Shown here piece after piece: positions 1 to 7,156 of a DNA stretch of 12,052 nt. The stretch comes from Alphaproteobacteria bacterium (GTDB lineage: Bacteria; Pseudomonadota; Alphaproteobacteria; Micavibrionales; Micavibrionaceae). The position numbers and the translations under genes are program-made. Below the pieces are notes generated by a model that was given only the letters and a program-made list of their open reading frames with translations, ran no database searches and was not told where the DNA came from. Position 1 is the stretch's first letter. The number at the start of each line of letters is the position of its first letter. Location: positions 1 through 12,052 of the forward strand of contig JAGLKS010000151.1 of the NCBI GenBank assembly GCA_023140905.1, given 5' to 3'.

Positions 1-228
1 TGAATGTTGACAAGAATAATGCCATTCCAATATCCTTATTTCCTAGTTCCAATTACACTTTTTTCTTACAGACTGGGACTAAAAATTCTGACGCATAACA
101 CCTTTCCATGATTTTATGCCACAGACGTGACAAAACATGGATATTTATGGGATATCATGGGACAGCATGGAACGTCAATAAGAACGCACCCTAATATCCT
201 CAAAAATAATAGTTTTTTCTAATTAAAG

Positions 229-288
229 ATGGAGAAAAAACGTATAACCCTGTTAGTAATTTTGTGGATATTTTTATTATTTTCATAA
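229..288 (+). CDS. Possible 19-residue hydrophobic peptide
   Basis: ATG at 229 opens a 19-codon frame ending in TAA at 288. The peptide has a basic head (MEKKR) and then an almost unbroken hydrophobic stretch rich in Leu, Ile, Val and Phe with one Trp. This layout resembles tiny membrane toxins of the Ibs kind or the remnant of a signal peptide. There is no Shine-Dalgarno sequence at a workable distance: AAAG abuts the ATG. Chance hydrophobic ORFs are common in T-rich DNA, so the call is weak. Confidence 0.15.
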   Translation: MEKKRITLLVILWIFLLFS

Positions 289-447
289 GAATTAGCAATA
301 AAGACAGAAAATACGTTTACGTTCAAATATTATCACATAAAAAATTACACGTTTATTTTCCAAAAGTGCATGATTTCTGCATTGTTGTATATAATAATAT
401 TACATTTATCTAATTTTCATGGTGCAATGCGATAACACATTACAAAT

Positions 448-481
448 ACTGCGTTTTTTCTTGTATTTTACGAAACGCAGT
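448..481. repeat. 9-bp perfect inverted repeat (stem-loop)
   Basis: ACTGCGTTT at 448-456 is exactly complementary to AAACGCAGT at 473-481, with a 16-base loop. No T-run follows on either strand, so it is not a standard intrinsic terminator. It lies about 40 bases upstream of the 523 small ORF and could be an operator or part of its leader RNA. Confidence 0.45.
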
Positions 482-522
482 GCTATTCATTAACCATAAT
501 ATTTATTATGTGGGGGGAAATA

Positions 523-612
523 ATGTTAGCAACTCTATTTATTATCGTTCTGTCAATTAATGGTGGAATGTTCATGGGTACAATTTTGTACACATATCAC
601 CTAAATCATTAA
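523..612 (+). CDS. 29-residue single-span membrane peptide
   Basis: ATG at 523 opens a 29-codon frame that stops with TAA at 610-612. The start is preceded by a very strong Shine-Dalgarno stretch (GTGGGGGGAAATA, G-run at 511-516, about 6 bases before the ATG), which is the main reason to believe it is translated. The product starts MLATLFIIVLSI, continues through a Gly-Gly-Met region and ends HLNH, giving one predicted transmembrane helix over roughly residues 3-25 with a short polar tail. I do not recognise the family. Size and character fit type I toxin peptides or small accessory subunits of membrane complexes (KdpF- or CydX-like), but no diagnostic residue supports either. It is followed immediately by a series of strong stem-loops at 625-778. 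Any link to the radical SAM gene 415 bp downstream is unproven. Confidence 0.5.
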   Translation: MLATLFIIVLSINGGMFMGTILYTYHLNH

Positions 613-624
613 ATAAACTACTAT

Positions 625-665
625 GAGCTTAGCCCGCAGTTTACATTCATCAGCAGGCTAAGCTC
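625..665. repeat. 10-bp perfect stem-loop after the small ORF
   Basis: GAGCTTAGCC (625-634) pairs perfectly with GGCTAAGCTC (656-665) around a 21-base loop. It begins 12 bases after the stop of the 29-residue ORF. There is no T-tract after it, so it may be an RNA 3'-end stabiliser or part of a structured RNA rather than a simple terminator. Confidence 0.55.
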
Positions 666-667
666 GT

Positions 668-685
668 CCAGACTCGTTAGTCTGG
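668..685. repeat. 7-bp perfect hairpin with CGTT loop
   Basis: CCAGACT (668-674) pairs with AGTCTGG (679-685) around a 4-base loop. It lies 2 bases after the preceding 10-bp stem-loop, so the two would stack in RNA. The next bases (AAACACTACACC) are unstructured and contain no T-run. Confidence 0.5.
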
Positions 686-738
686 AAACACTACACCACC
701 CCTGCTTACACGCAGAAATTTATTCGCATTAAAGACCG

Positions 739-778
739 TAGGCGCACCTTTCTAGCCTTTTTTTCACCTATGCGCCTA
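739..778. repeat. 8-bp stem-loop with T-rich loop
   Basis: TAGGCGCA (739-746) pairs with TGCGCCTA (771-778). The 24-base loop contains a run of seven T. A competing small stem, AGGC (740-743) with GCCT (755-758), would directly precede that T-run and resemble a weak intrinsic terminator on the + strand. This makes an either/or fold possible. Confidence 0.4.
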
Positions 779-980
779 AATCCTGCCATTGCTTATAAGT
801 CGCCCATACACTGCTTTGATACTCTTTCTTAATCTGATATGCCAATAGTAGGCGAACAATGATACGCTCTTGCAACGGAATATGATAAATCCAAAGCTAG
901 AGACTTGTGGAGATTATCAAACAAAATCTTCTGAAAACTGTTGGCATACCTTTTTGCTTTGCAATATCATGGCTCAACAT
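768..980 (-). pseudogene. Possible decayed short ORF with one in-frame amber
   Basis: Reading the - strand from an ATG at 980, one frame runs 27 codons (MLSHDIAKQKGMPTVFRRF...), meets TAG at 899-897, then continues 42 codons (LWIYHIPLQERIIVRLLL... to KQWQDLGA) to TAG at 770-768. The composition of the second part looks protein-like (charged and amphipathic), but I recognise no family and there is no clear ribosome binding site. It may be a broken gene or chance. The stretch also holds an 8-bp inverted repeat, TATGCCAA at 838-845 and TTGGCATA at 941-948, the latter followed by CCTTTTTGCTTT. Confidence 0.18.
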
Positions 981-1027
981 AATTTTTGAAAACTTGAGAC
1001 TCGCGTTAAATAAGGGAAAACTTAGAA

Positions 1028-2422
1028 ATGAGTGGTACAGAACGAAAAACAAAACAACAATCCCAAACAATTTTAGATTCAGATAAAAACAGACAAAACC
1101 CTGAGAAACGCATATTATGGGAAAAACCCTCTACAACACGTGGCTTTGTTTTCCAATACCCACCTTTTCCTACATTGCCGGAAACATCACACAAAGATAT
1201 CTTTTCCCCAGAGAAAGCTGGAATCTACGTGCACATACCCTTTTGCTCTTCGCATTGCTCTTATTGCTATTACGCTGTTTCGTGTAATCCCAGCCCGGAA
1301 AAGGTCGCAGAATATTTATCGGCTCTCAATACAGAAATAGCTCTTCAAACATCAAATCCTATTGTCCAAAATCATACGATCACTACCGCGTATATAGGGG
1401 GAGGAACTCCTACAATTCTAACTCCCGAACAAATCTTGGCTTTGTCTGAAAAAATCAGAAACAGCTTTTCCGCTGACTCTCTCAAGGAATTTACGATCGA
1501 GACAACCCCCACGGACCTTACGGAAGATAAACTACAGGCAATTGCCGAATCCGCTATAAACCGTATGAGTATCGGAGTACAAAGTTTTTCCGATAAAGTG
1601 AACACTTTAAATGACAGGGAGCATAAAAGAGAAGATGTTCTTCAGGTTATAAAATCTGTAAGATCTGCCGGAATGGATAATATCAATCTTGACATCATTT
1701 GCGGTTTGATCGGCGAAACGGAACAATCATGGGAACAAACAGTAAATGATTTGATTGAAGTATCTCCCGAACACGTGACAATTTATTTTCTCAGTCTCCG
1801 TCCACAAACTAAGGCCTACAAACGCACCCAAACGGATCTTACTCTTCCTAGCGAAGAAAAACGGATAGAGATGTATAAGCATGCACATACCAAATTGCTT
1901 AGCTGTGGATATATTCAGACAACTGCTAATTGTTTCATTAAAAGACCAGAATTTGAGCATATACATCAATCTCACGCTTGGAACTCTATGCCACTTATCG
2001 GATTAGGAAACTCGGCATATTCTTTTGTCAATGGCAGTGTCATGCAAAATGTTAGATCTATTCCCAAATATAAAAAGCTATTATCGAAAGGGGATTCTCC
2101 TATAGAAATTGGACGGCGGCTTAGCGCAAAAGACCAAATGATCCGTTATGTCATTCTCAGACTTAAACAATTACGAATAGACAATGGGGATTTCAGAAAA
2201 AGATTTGGCTTTGAAATAGATGAAATCTTTACACCGCAGATCAAGTCCCTACAAAAGGCAGGACTCGTAAATATCAAGGACAACTCCATAAATTTAACTT
2301 TTGATGGAACTATATATGTTGATGATGTTTGTCGCATGTTTTACGGAAATGATGTGCGTTCGCAACTAAGTCTTTCAAAACAGAAAGAAAATGTTGCAAC
2401 ATTAAAAAATTCTTTGGTTTGA
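1028..2422 (+). CDS. HemN/HemW-like radical SAM protein
   Basis: This 464-residue cytosolic protein belongs to the coproporphyrinogen-oxidase-like branch of radical SAM enzymes. The 4Fe-4S cluster motif CX3CX2C is at Cys73, Cys77 and Cys80 in IPFCSSHCSYCYY, followed by the SAM-binding GGGTPT at 124-129. IGVQSFSD and a HemN_C-like C-terminal domain (about 340-440, GLGNSAYSF...DQMIRYVILRL) complete the fold. The first ~60 residues are a polar extension before the core. True HemN/HemW usually has Phe or Asp-Phe after the third Cys; here it is Tyr-Tyr. The family includes HemW haem chaperones, HutW/ChuW haem-degrading enzymes and class C methyltransferases of natural-product pathways, and I cannot choose among them. 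The start has AAGGGA about 10 bases upstream. The gene is convergent with the asparagine-synthetase-like gene. Confidence 0.85.
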   Translation: MSGTERKTKQQSQTILDSDKNRQNPEKRILWEKPSTTRGFVFQYPPFPTLPETSHKDIFSPEKAGIYVHIPFCSSHCSYCYYAVSCNPSPEKVAEYLSALNTEIALQTSNPIVQNHTITTAYIGGGTPTILTPEQILALSEKIRNSFSADSLKEFTIETTPTDLTEDKLQAIAESAINRMSIGVQSFSDKVNTLNDREHKREDVLQVIKSVRSAGMDNINLDIICGLIGETEQSWEQTVNDLIEVSPEHVTIYFLSLRPQTKAYKRTQTDLTLPSEEKRIEMYKHAHTKLLSCGYIQTTANCFIKRPEFEHIHQSHAWNSMPLIGLGNSAYSFVNGSVMQNVRSIPKYKKLLSKGDSPIEIGRRLSAKDQMIRYVILRLKQLRIDNGDFRKRFGFEIDEIFTPQIKSLQKAGLVNIKDNSINLTFDGTIYVDDVCRMFYGNDVRSQLSLSKQKENVATLKNSLV

Positions 2423-2665
2423 TTTATAAAGAGGGGAAATATGATGGTTTTATCGTAAAACATTCTGTTATTCTAAAGCATTACACATGGTACAAAAACC
2501 ATACTTATGATCTTTTTTACTGATAACTGGATTGATTATCCATGTTAATTGAGCAATGCTGGAAAATTACGATACTTTGGATAACTTTCTATTCATCTCT
2601 AATAATTCCCTTTTAGATAACACGGTTAACCTATTGTTTTAAAAGAGAAAAAACACGTACTATCG
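2423..2665. other. Convergent intergenic region, weak hairpins, tiny ORF
   Basis: This gap lies between two genes that point at each other. GTTTTA-TCG-TAAAAC (about 2448-2461) and ATGGT...ACCAT (about 2488-2503) could form small hairpins. The latter is followed some bases later by CTTTTTT and may end the radical SAM transcript, but neither is a convincing terminator. GAGGGG at 2431-2436 stands 4 bases before ATGATG at 2441, opening only a 5-codon frame (MMVLS, stop at 2458). Confidence 0.4.
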
Positions 2666-4606
2666 TCACACTTTTTTCATTACGCCCCATTCACAATCAG
2701 ATGTGTAAATATTGCGGTACGTCTGATCTAAGGCAATCCGCATGACATGGCTCGTTGTCATATCGTATATTATCAATGACCACAGAGCCAAAGTTTGCTG
2801 ATCATCAATATTTTCCGGGGCTTTGTTTAAAATTGCTTCAATAGCATTTTTGTCGAAATACGGGTTTTGCATTATGTTGGCCGAAGTTATTGTATCGCGC
2901 ATAAACTGTCTCACGACTTTGTTAGACTTGTACATAGCCGTTATCGGCAAAATGAAATGTTGTTTTTTCCGCTCCAATATGGAAGTTGGAACTATTCCCG
3001 TTCCCGCATCATAAACTGTACATTTGGCACGACCATTATCTATTTTTGCTTGTGCTTTTAGACGAGATGCAAATTCTGTAATTCTGGATTGACAAAACGG
3101 CACTCTCATTTCGATGGAATTAGCCATCATTATATGATCTGCCCGCCGTAACAAATGTGCCGGAAGTCTGTATTTCTGCTCAAAATCCAGTATTTTCTTG
3201 AGCTTTTCCTCCACTGAAAGGTTATGGGGAGCTTCTCCAAATAACTTTTTTATTTTATTGGAAGAAGCATGTTTATCGCCCAAAAGATTTTTGTAATCCT
3301 TTGAATACAGCGACCATTTCAGGTTCTGATCAAACGGTGCAAGGCCCTCTATATAGTTTGATAACCATTGGTTTGGAGGGGCAGTCAGCACCTGATTATA
3401 GCGATCGTATCCCCCAAAAAGTTCATCAGAACCTTCTCCTCCAACAGTAACCTTAAATCCGAAATCTCTAATCGCGGAAGCTAATGCGAACGCTCCAAAA
3501 CTTTGGGGAGCAGTATCAGGCTGTCCCAAACTTTTAGTAAACCCTGAAACTATTTCAGGAAATTCTTCATCAAGATTTACTTCGACTTCATGATAGTTTT
3601 TTTCTATGCCGCAATATCGAACCAAATCTCTAGCATACTGGCGTTCATCCATAGGCCAGTCACCCTTTGAACAAACATGGAAAGTATGTAATCCTGATTT
3701 ATGTTGAGTCGCTAATGACACTATTAGGCTTGAATCAATTCCTCCACTCGCAATAAGGCTAATCGGAACATCCGATTCAAGTATTCTGGCGACTTCCTGA
3801 TTAAGTAATTCCCTAAAAGCCAAATGAGGATCATGGTGACAATTAGCGACAAACTCATCTTCTAAATAAAAGACCTTACCAAAACACTTGATTTCCGGGG
3901 TTTTCCCTTGTTCCAATAGCAGCATATTGCCTGATTGCAACGAATCAATATTTTCATATACAGTCGAATTTCCGAACGGTATCCGCATTGTCAGATATTC
4001 GTCTATCCCTTGATCCCGGATTGTGGTTATTACGTTAGGAAGCACAATTAAACCGGGAATCTCGGATGAAAAACTCAAAGATCTTTCTTTTTTGTTCCAT
4101 GAATAATAGAGGGGTTTAATTCCCATATGATCTACAGCGAGAAAAAGCTTTGGATTCTGGCGGATATCCATAATGGCAACCGCAAACATGCCATCTAGCT
4201 GTTCAACAAATTTTTCACCGTGTTCTTTGTATAAGGCAGGTAAAATTGACCCATCACATTCATCTTTAAACTGATAACCCTTTTGCTGTAATGATTTTCG
4301 GAGATCTTTGTGATTATATATTTCTCCATTAAAGACAGCGTATATTTCATCATTAAGGCAATAAGGCTGTTGTCCTCCTGTGATATTATTTCCTTTTATC
4401 CTGTCATGAGAAACACGCTTATATCGTGACCCAATGCTCTGCAATCCTTGGATAGCCAGACGGTTAGCTCCAATTCCCCAATTATCAGCGAATATAATAC
4501 TTTGCTGATCTGGCCCTCCTTTAAATTGTATTCCTGAAGAACACTCCAAAGCCTGAGGAATTCTATTGTCTGGATAATGGCTAAAATGACCGTATATTCT
4601 ACACAT
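2666..4606 (-). CDS. asnB: Asparagine synthetase family, glutamine-hydrolysing (AsnB-like)
   Basis: This 646-residue enzyme would use ATP and glutamine to turn a carboxylate, classically aspartate, into an amide. The N-terminal class II glutaminase domain has the nucleophile Cys2 (MCRIYGHF), RLAI with Arg49, NGEIYNH at 93-99 and Asp118, so ammonia release from glutamine looks intact. The synthetase domain has the pyrophosphate loop SGGIDSS at 287-293 and GEGSDELFGGYDRY at 390-403. The third residue is Arg where typical AsnB has Gly (MCGI). I associate MCRI with AsnB paralogues that amidate other substrates, so free asparagine synthesis is likely but not certain. Length is within the family range. 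It lies 270 bp downstream of trpA on the same strand with its own possible promoter, so co-transcription is uncertain. Confidence 0.85.
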   Translation of the reverse strand: MCRIYGHFSHYPDNRIPQALECSSGIQFKGGPDQQSIIFADNWGIGANRLAIQGLQSIGSRYKRVSHDRIKGNNITGGQQPYCLNDEIYAVFNGEIYNHKDLRKSLQQKGYQFKDECDGSILPALYKEHGEKFVEQLDGMFAVAIMDIRQNPKLFLAVDHMGIKPLYYSWNKKERSLSFSSEIPGLIVLPNVITTIRDQGIDEYLTMRIPFGNSTVYENIDSLQSGNMLLLEQGKTPEIKCFGKVFYLEDEFVANCHHDPHLAFRELLNQEVARILESDVPISLIASGGIDSSLIVSLATQHKSGLHTFHVCSKGDWPMDERQYARDLVRYCGIEKNYHEVEVNLDEEFPEIVSGFTKSLGQPDTAPQSFGAFALASAIRDFGFKVTVGGEGSDELFGGYDRYNQVLTAPPNQWLSNYIEGLAPFDQNLKWSLYSKDYKNLLGDKHASSNKIKKLFGEAPHNLSVEEKLKKILDFEQKYRLPAHLLRRADHIMMANSIEMRVPFCQSRITEFASRLKAQAKIDNGRAKCTVYDAGTGIVPTSILERKKQHFILPITAMYKSNKVVRQFMRDTITSANIMQNPYFDKNAIEAILNKAPENIDDQQTLALWSLIIYDMTTSHVMRIALDQTYRNIYTSDCEWGVMKKV

Positions 4607-4653
4607 AATCTCTACTTTTTTAGTGGTGGCGTTAAATTCTAAAGACTAACACC

Positions 4654-4683
4654 TAAATATTGTTCTTTAAGGAAAAATTTCAA
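4654..4683 (-). promoter_or_regulatory. Possible promoter for the asnB-like gene
   Basis: On the - strand TTGAAA (4683-4678) is separated by 18 bases from TATTTA (4659-4654). The start codon of the asnB-like gene is about 48 bases further on. The -35 is good and the -10 is weak. Between them and the gene, GGTGTTA and TAACGCC could pair with one wobble. Confidence 0.25.
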
Positions 4684-4750
4684 ATCATCCAAGAATCATT
4701 ATGTTTACGCCTAATTGTTAAACATTTACATTGAGAATATAATCCAGAGT

Positions 4751-4778
4751 TCATTGCTTTTGCCCCCAAAAGCAATGA
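4751..4778. repeat. 12-bp perfect hairpin between trpA and asnB-like gene
   Basis: TCATTGCTTTTG (4751-4762) pairs perfectly with CAAAAGCAATGA (4767-4778) around a 4-base loop (CCCC on the + strand, GGGG on the - strand). It is about 100 bases past the trpA stop. No T-run follows on either strand, so it may be a 3'-end stabiliser or transcript boundary rather than a classical terminator. Confidence 0.55.
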
Positions 4779-4876
4779 GGCGGAATTGAATATCACTACC
4801 ACATGCATGTAATCGGTCTTATCTGGATCGCAAAAACAGTTCCCTATCCCAGCTTTCGCTGTTATTTTTTAGACCT

Positions 4877-5644
4877 TCACTCTCTCAAAGCCTTTAGGAA
4901 TTCACCGACAGCAGGTATTCCCTCCTTTTGTTGGATCATTAATATTTTTGTGCCAATAACAGCGATATCTACTTTTCCTGTTACGGTCTGAATATCGTTT
5001 TTGTCCTGAATACCAAACCCCAGAGCAAGAGGCAGATTTGTTATCTTTCGATATTTCTTGATCAAACCATCGAGAGAACTGTCTATCTGCGTTTTTATTC
5101 CGGTCACGCCTTTTCTACCAACGCAATAGACCATTCCTTCACAATACTGAGAAACATCTTTCAGGCGCTCTTCTGTGTTTGTCGGCGTAAAAATAAAAAT
5201 CGGAGATAGACCAACTTCTTTACAACAAAATAAAAATTCCTCTCCTTCCTCGTGAGGAAGATCAGGGACAATCACTCCTTGTATCCCGGCTTGTAAGGCT
5301 TTCTCAAGAAACCGGGAAATGCCATAAGCGAAAGAAATGTTGTAATAGGTCATAAAAACAAAGATCGTATCAGGATATTTCGCGCAAGTTTCCTTTGCAA
5401 AATCCAGACACTTTGTTGTATTTGCCCCTTTTTTCAGTGCTTCATCATTAGCTTTGAGGATCACCGGACCATCCGACATTGGCTCGGAAAATGGTATTTG
5501 CATCTCGATGATTTCAGCTCCGGCACCCACCATCGTATCGATAAGCTCGGCGTTTTCTCCAAAGGAAGGATATCCGAGTACCAAATGCGGCATCAGCAAC
5601 AAATCTTTATCTTTTCGTAGATCGTTAATTTTATTTTCCAACAC
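4877..5644 (-). CDS. trpA: Tryptophan synthase alpha subunit
   Basis: This 255-residue TIM-barrel enzyme cleaves indole-3-glycerol phosphate to indole and glyceraldehyde-3-phosphate and passes indole to TrpB. Both catalytic acids are present: Glu47 in EIIEMQIPFSEP and Asp58 in MSDGP, equivalent to Glu49 and Asp60 of the Salmonella enzyme. The phosphate-binding part shows GRKGVTG and GFGIQ, with IGTKI where GSAI is usual. It is slightly short against the usual ~268 residues. The start is GTG at 5644, inside the 3' end of trpB (14-base overlap), with AAGG 6 bases before it, which indicates translational coupling. The N-terminal HLVLGYPSF differs from the common TxGDP/TAGYP forms, so it is a divergent member but apparently active. 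Confidence 0.9.
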   Translation of the reverse strand: MLENKINDLRKDKDLLLMPHLVLGYPSFGENAELIDTMVGAGAEIIEMQIPFSEPMSDGPVILKANDEALKKGANTTKCLDFAKETCAKYPDTIFVFMTYYNISFAYGISRFLEKALQAGIQGVIVPDLPHEEGEEFLFCCKEVGLSPIFIFTPTNTEERLKDVSQYCEGMVYCVGRKGVTGIKTQIDSSLDGLIKKYRKITNLPLALGFGIQDKNDIQTVTGKVDIAVIGTKILMIQQKEGIPAVGEFLKALRE

Positions 5645-6872
5645 AGTATACCTTCGCTTTCTCTATGATGAATTCTTTCCAAGCCTTATCGCCCAAAGCA
5701 TCAGCAATAATGAATATATCTTTATCGCCACGGCCTGACTGGTTGATAATGATGGTCTGATCTTTTCGCATATCAGGCGCTTCTTTTATTACTTGAGCAA
5801 AAGCATGTGCAGATTCAAGAGCTGGAATAATCCCCTCTTTTTTGATCGTCAGTTTCACCGCCTCGATCACTTCATCATCGATAGCAACTTCAAAACGAAC
5901 ACGCTTTTTCTCGTTCAAATCTGCCAAGATAGGAGAAACACCAATATAATCAAGTCCGGCTGAAACAGAATGTGTTTCGCGCATCTGCCCTTCATCATCT
6001 TGCAAAAACATTGTTTTCATGCCTTGCGCTACACCGACTTCTCCTGCACCTGAGACAAAACGCGCCGCATGTTTGCCGGAATCAATGCCTTTTCCTCCGG
6101 CTTCAACACCAATCAGTTCTACGTCTGTGTCTTCCAGAAAGCCTGAAAAAATGCCCAGAGCGTTTGACCCTCCGCCAACGCAAGCATAAACTCTGTCAGG
6201 AAGTTGTCCTGTTACAGACATAATCTGCTTTTTTGCTTCTTTTCCTATGATTGACTGAAACCACATAACCATTTCAGGGAAAGGATAAGGACCGCAAGCT
6301 GTACCCAGAACATAATGCGTGGTATCCATGCTGTATATCCAGTCACGAAATGCTGCGTTAATGGCATCCTTTAGGGTTTTTGTCCCGTCTTTTACAACAT
6401 TGATCTTTGCACCAAGCTTTTCCATCCAGAAAACGTTTGGGCGTTGACGCTCTACATCAATCTCACCCATATATATTTCGCATTCAAAACCAAATTTTGC
6501 AGCCATTGTTGCTGTTGCAACGCCATGCTGTCCAGCCCCTGTTTCAGCAATAACCCGTTTTTTACCCATGCGTTTTGTAAGAAGACCCTGCCCCATCACA
6601 TTGTTCAATTTATGAGCACCTGTATGGTTGAGGTCTTCACGTTTAATATATATCTGCGCACCGCCCAGATATTCCGATAAATTTTGAGCATACGTAAGAG
6701 GCGTGGGTCTACATGAATATGACCCCATTAAGGATTCATATTCGGCCCAGAACGACACATTACTTTTTGCAGCTTTATATGAAGCAATAAGTTCATCGAA
6801 ATTGGTCCAAAGAATTTCAGGAATAAACTTCCCTCCAAACTGACCGTAATATCCCTGTTTTATTTTTGTCAT
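5631..6872 (-). CDS. trpB: Tryptophan synthase beta subunit
   Basis: This 413-residue PLP enzyme joins indole and serine to make tryptophan, normally in an alpha2beta2 complex with TrpA. The PLP lysine is in KREDLNHTGAHKLNN, the catalytic Glu in AETGAGQHG, the PLP phosphate loop is GGGSNA, and the C-terminal SGRGDKD motif is intact. Length and motifs fit the TrpB1 type, which pairs with TrpA. The start ATG has GGAG 7 bases upstream. The gene is followed by an overlapping trpA. A 284-bp gap with a small Cys-rich ORF separates it from trpEG, at a place where many alphaproteobacteria carry trpF ahead of trpB. Confidence 0.95.
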   Translation of the reverse strand: MTKIKQGYYGQFGGKFIPEILWTNFDELIASYKAAKSNVSFWAEYESLMGSYSCRPTPLTYAQNLSEYLGGAQIYIKREDLNHTGAHKLNNVMGQGLLTKRMGKKRVIAETGAGQHGVATATMAAKFGFECEIYMGEIDVERQRPNVFWMEKLGAKINVVKDGTKTLKDAINAAFRDWIYSMDTTHYVLGTACGPYPFPEMVMWFQSIIGKEAKKQIMSVTGQLPDRVYACVGGGSNALGIFSGFLEDTDVELIGVEAGGKGIDSGKHAARFVSGAGEVGVAQGMKTMFLQDDEGQMRETHSVSAGLDYIGVSPILADLNEKKRVRFEVAIDDEVIEAVKLTIKKEGIIPALESAHAFAQVIKEAPDMRKDQTIIINQSGRGDKDIFIIADALGDKAWKEFIIEKAKVYCVGK

Positions 6873-6907
6873 AGTGTAGCTCCAGCGTTCATTCTATAAC
6901 ATCATTA

Positions 6908-7138
6908 TTATACTATTGGGTAAAAATAAACAAAGGAATGAAATCGGCCATAGGAATTTATAGTATAGTAGCTCCGTTTAAGAATAGTACAAAATTGCTC
7001 CAATAACATGGGTGCATGCGTTTTGATAGCTGTTCGTAAACACATTTGTTCTTTTTTTAAATGAACCACAGACTCACGATCGCAGCAGCTCACACCGTTT
7101 TTTATGCGAACGGTACTCTGACATTTGGGACAAATCAT
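6908..7138 (-). CDS. Small Cys-rich ORF in the trpEG-trpB gap
   Basis: This is a 76-codon frame from ATG at 7138; a TTG at 7144 is the alternative start. It begins MICPKCQSTVRIKNG with a CX2C pair (Cys3, Cys6) and a further Cys18-Cys19, so the first 20 residues look like a zinc-ribbon or the zinc head of an IS-type transposase. The remainder (VHLKKEQMCLRTAIKTH...) matches nothing I know. GAGG touches the ATG directly and is too close to serve as a ribosome binding site, so translation is doubtful. A 6-bp inverted repeat, ACCGTT/AACGGT, lies inside the start region (about 7095-7115). It could be a real small protein, a remnant of an inserted element, or a chance frame. Confidence 0.3.
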   Translation of the reverse strand: MICPKCQSTVRIKNGVSCCDRESVVHLKKEQMCLRTAIKTHAPMLLEQFCTILKRSYYTINSYGRFHSFVYFYPIV

Positions 7139-7156
7139 CCTCAAAATATAACAAAA

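Larger units (their letters stand above)
1..522. other. Gene-poor AT-rich upstream region
   Basis: No open frame of useful length with a ribosome binding site was found here. What can be seen is a run of ATGG-containing short repeats around 136-174, a possible tiny hydrophobic ORF (229-288, listed separately), a weak GCATTG/CAATGC inverted repeat around 378-429, and a perfect 9-bp inverted repeat at 448-481. A TTGACA hexamer at 7-12 followed 18 bases later by TATCCT could be a promoter, but no gene follows it. The region may be the leader of the small ORF at 523 or decayed sequence. Confidence 0.5.

Noticed and set aside
7..36. Consensus-like TTGACA...TATCCT promoter at the window start
   Set aside because: The -10 is poor, and no gene or RNA candidate follows within a sensible distance, so it is mentioned only in the region note.
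668..685. Possible tRNA anticodon arm (CCAGACT-CGTT-AGTCTGG)
   Set aside because: The loop is not 7 bases, and no D-arm, T-arm or acceptor stem pairs around it.
4800..4870. Intrinsic terminator (CAGC-TTTC-GCTG followed by TTATTTTTT)
   Set aside because: The T-run is on the + strand where no gene ends. On the - strand, which carries trpA, it would be an A-run, and the stem is only 4 bp.
5972..6223. + strand open frame inside trpB
   Set aside because: It is the antisense shadow of a clearly coding trpB region with no ribosome binding site. Other antisense frames over trpA, trpEG, asnB and the radical SAM gene were rejected for the same reason.
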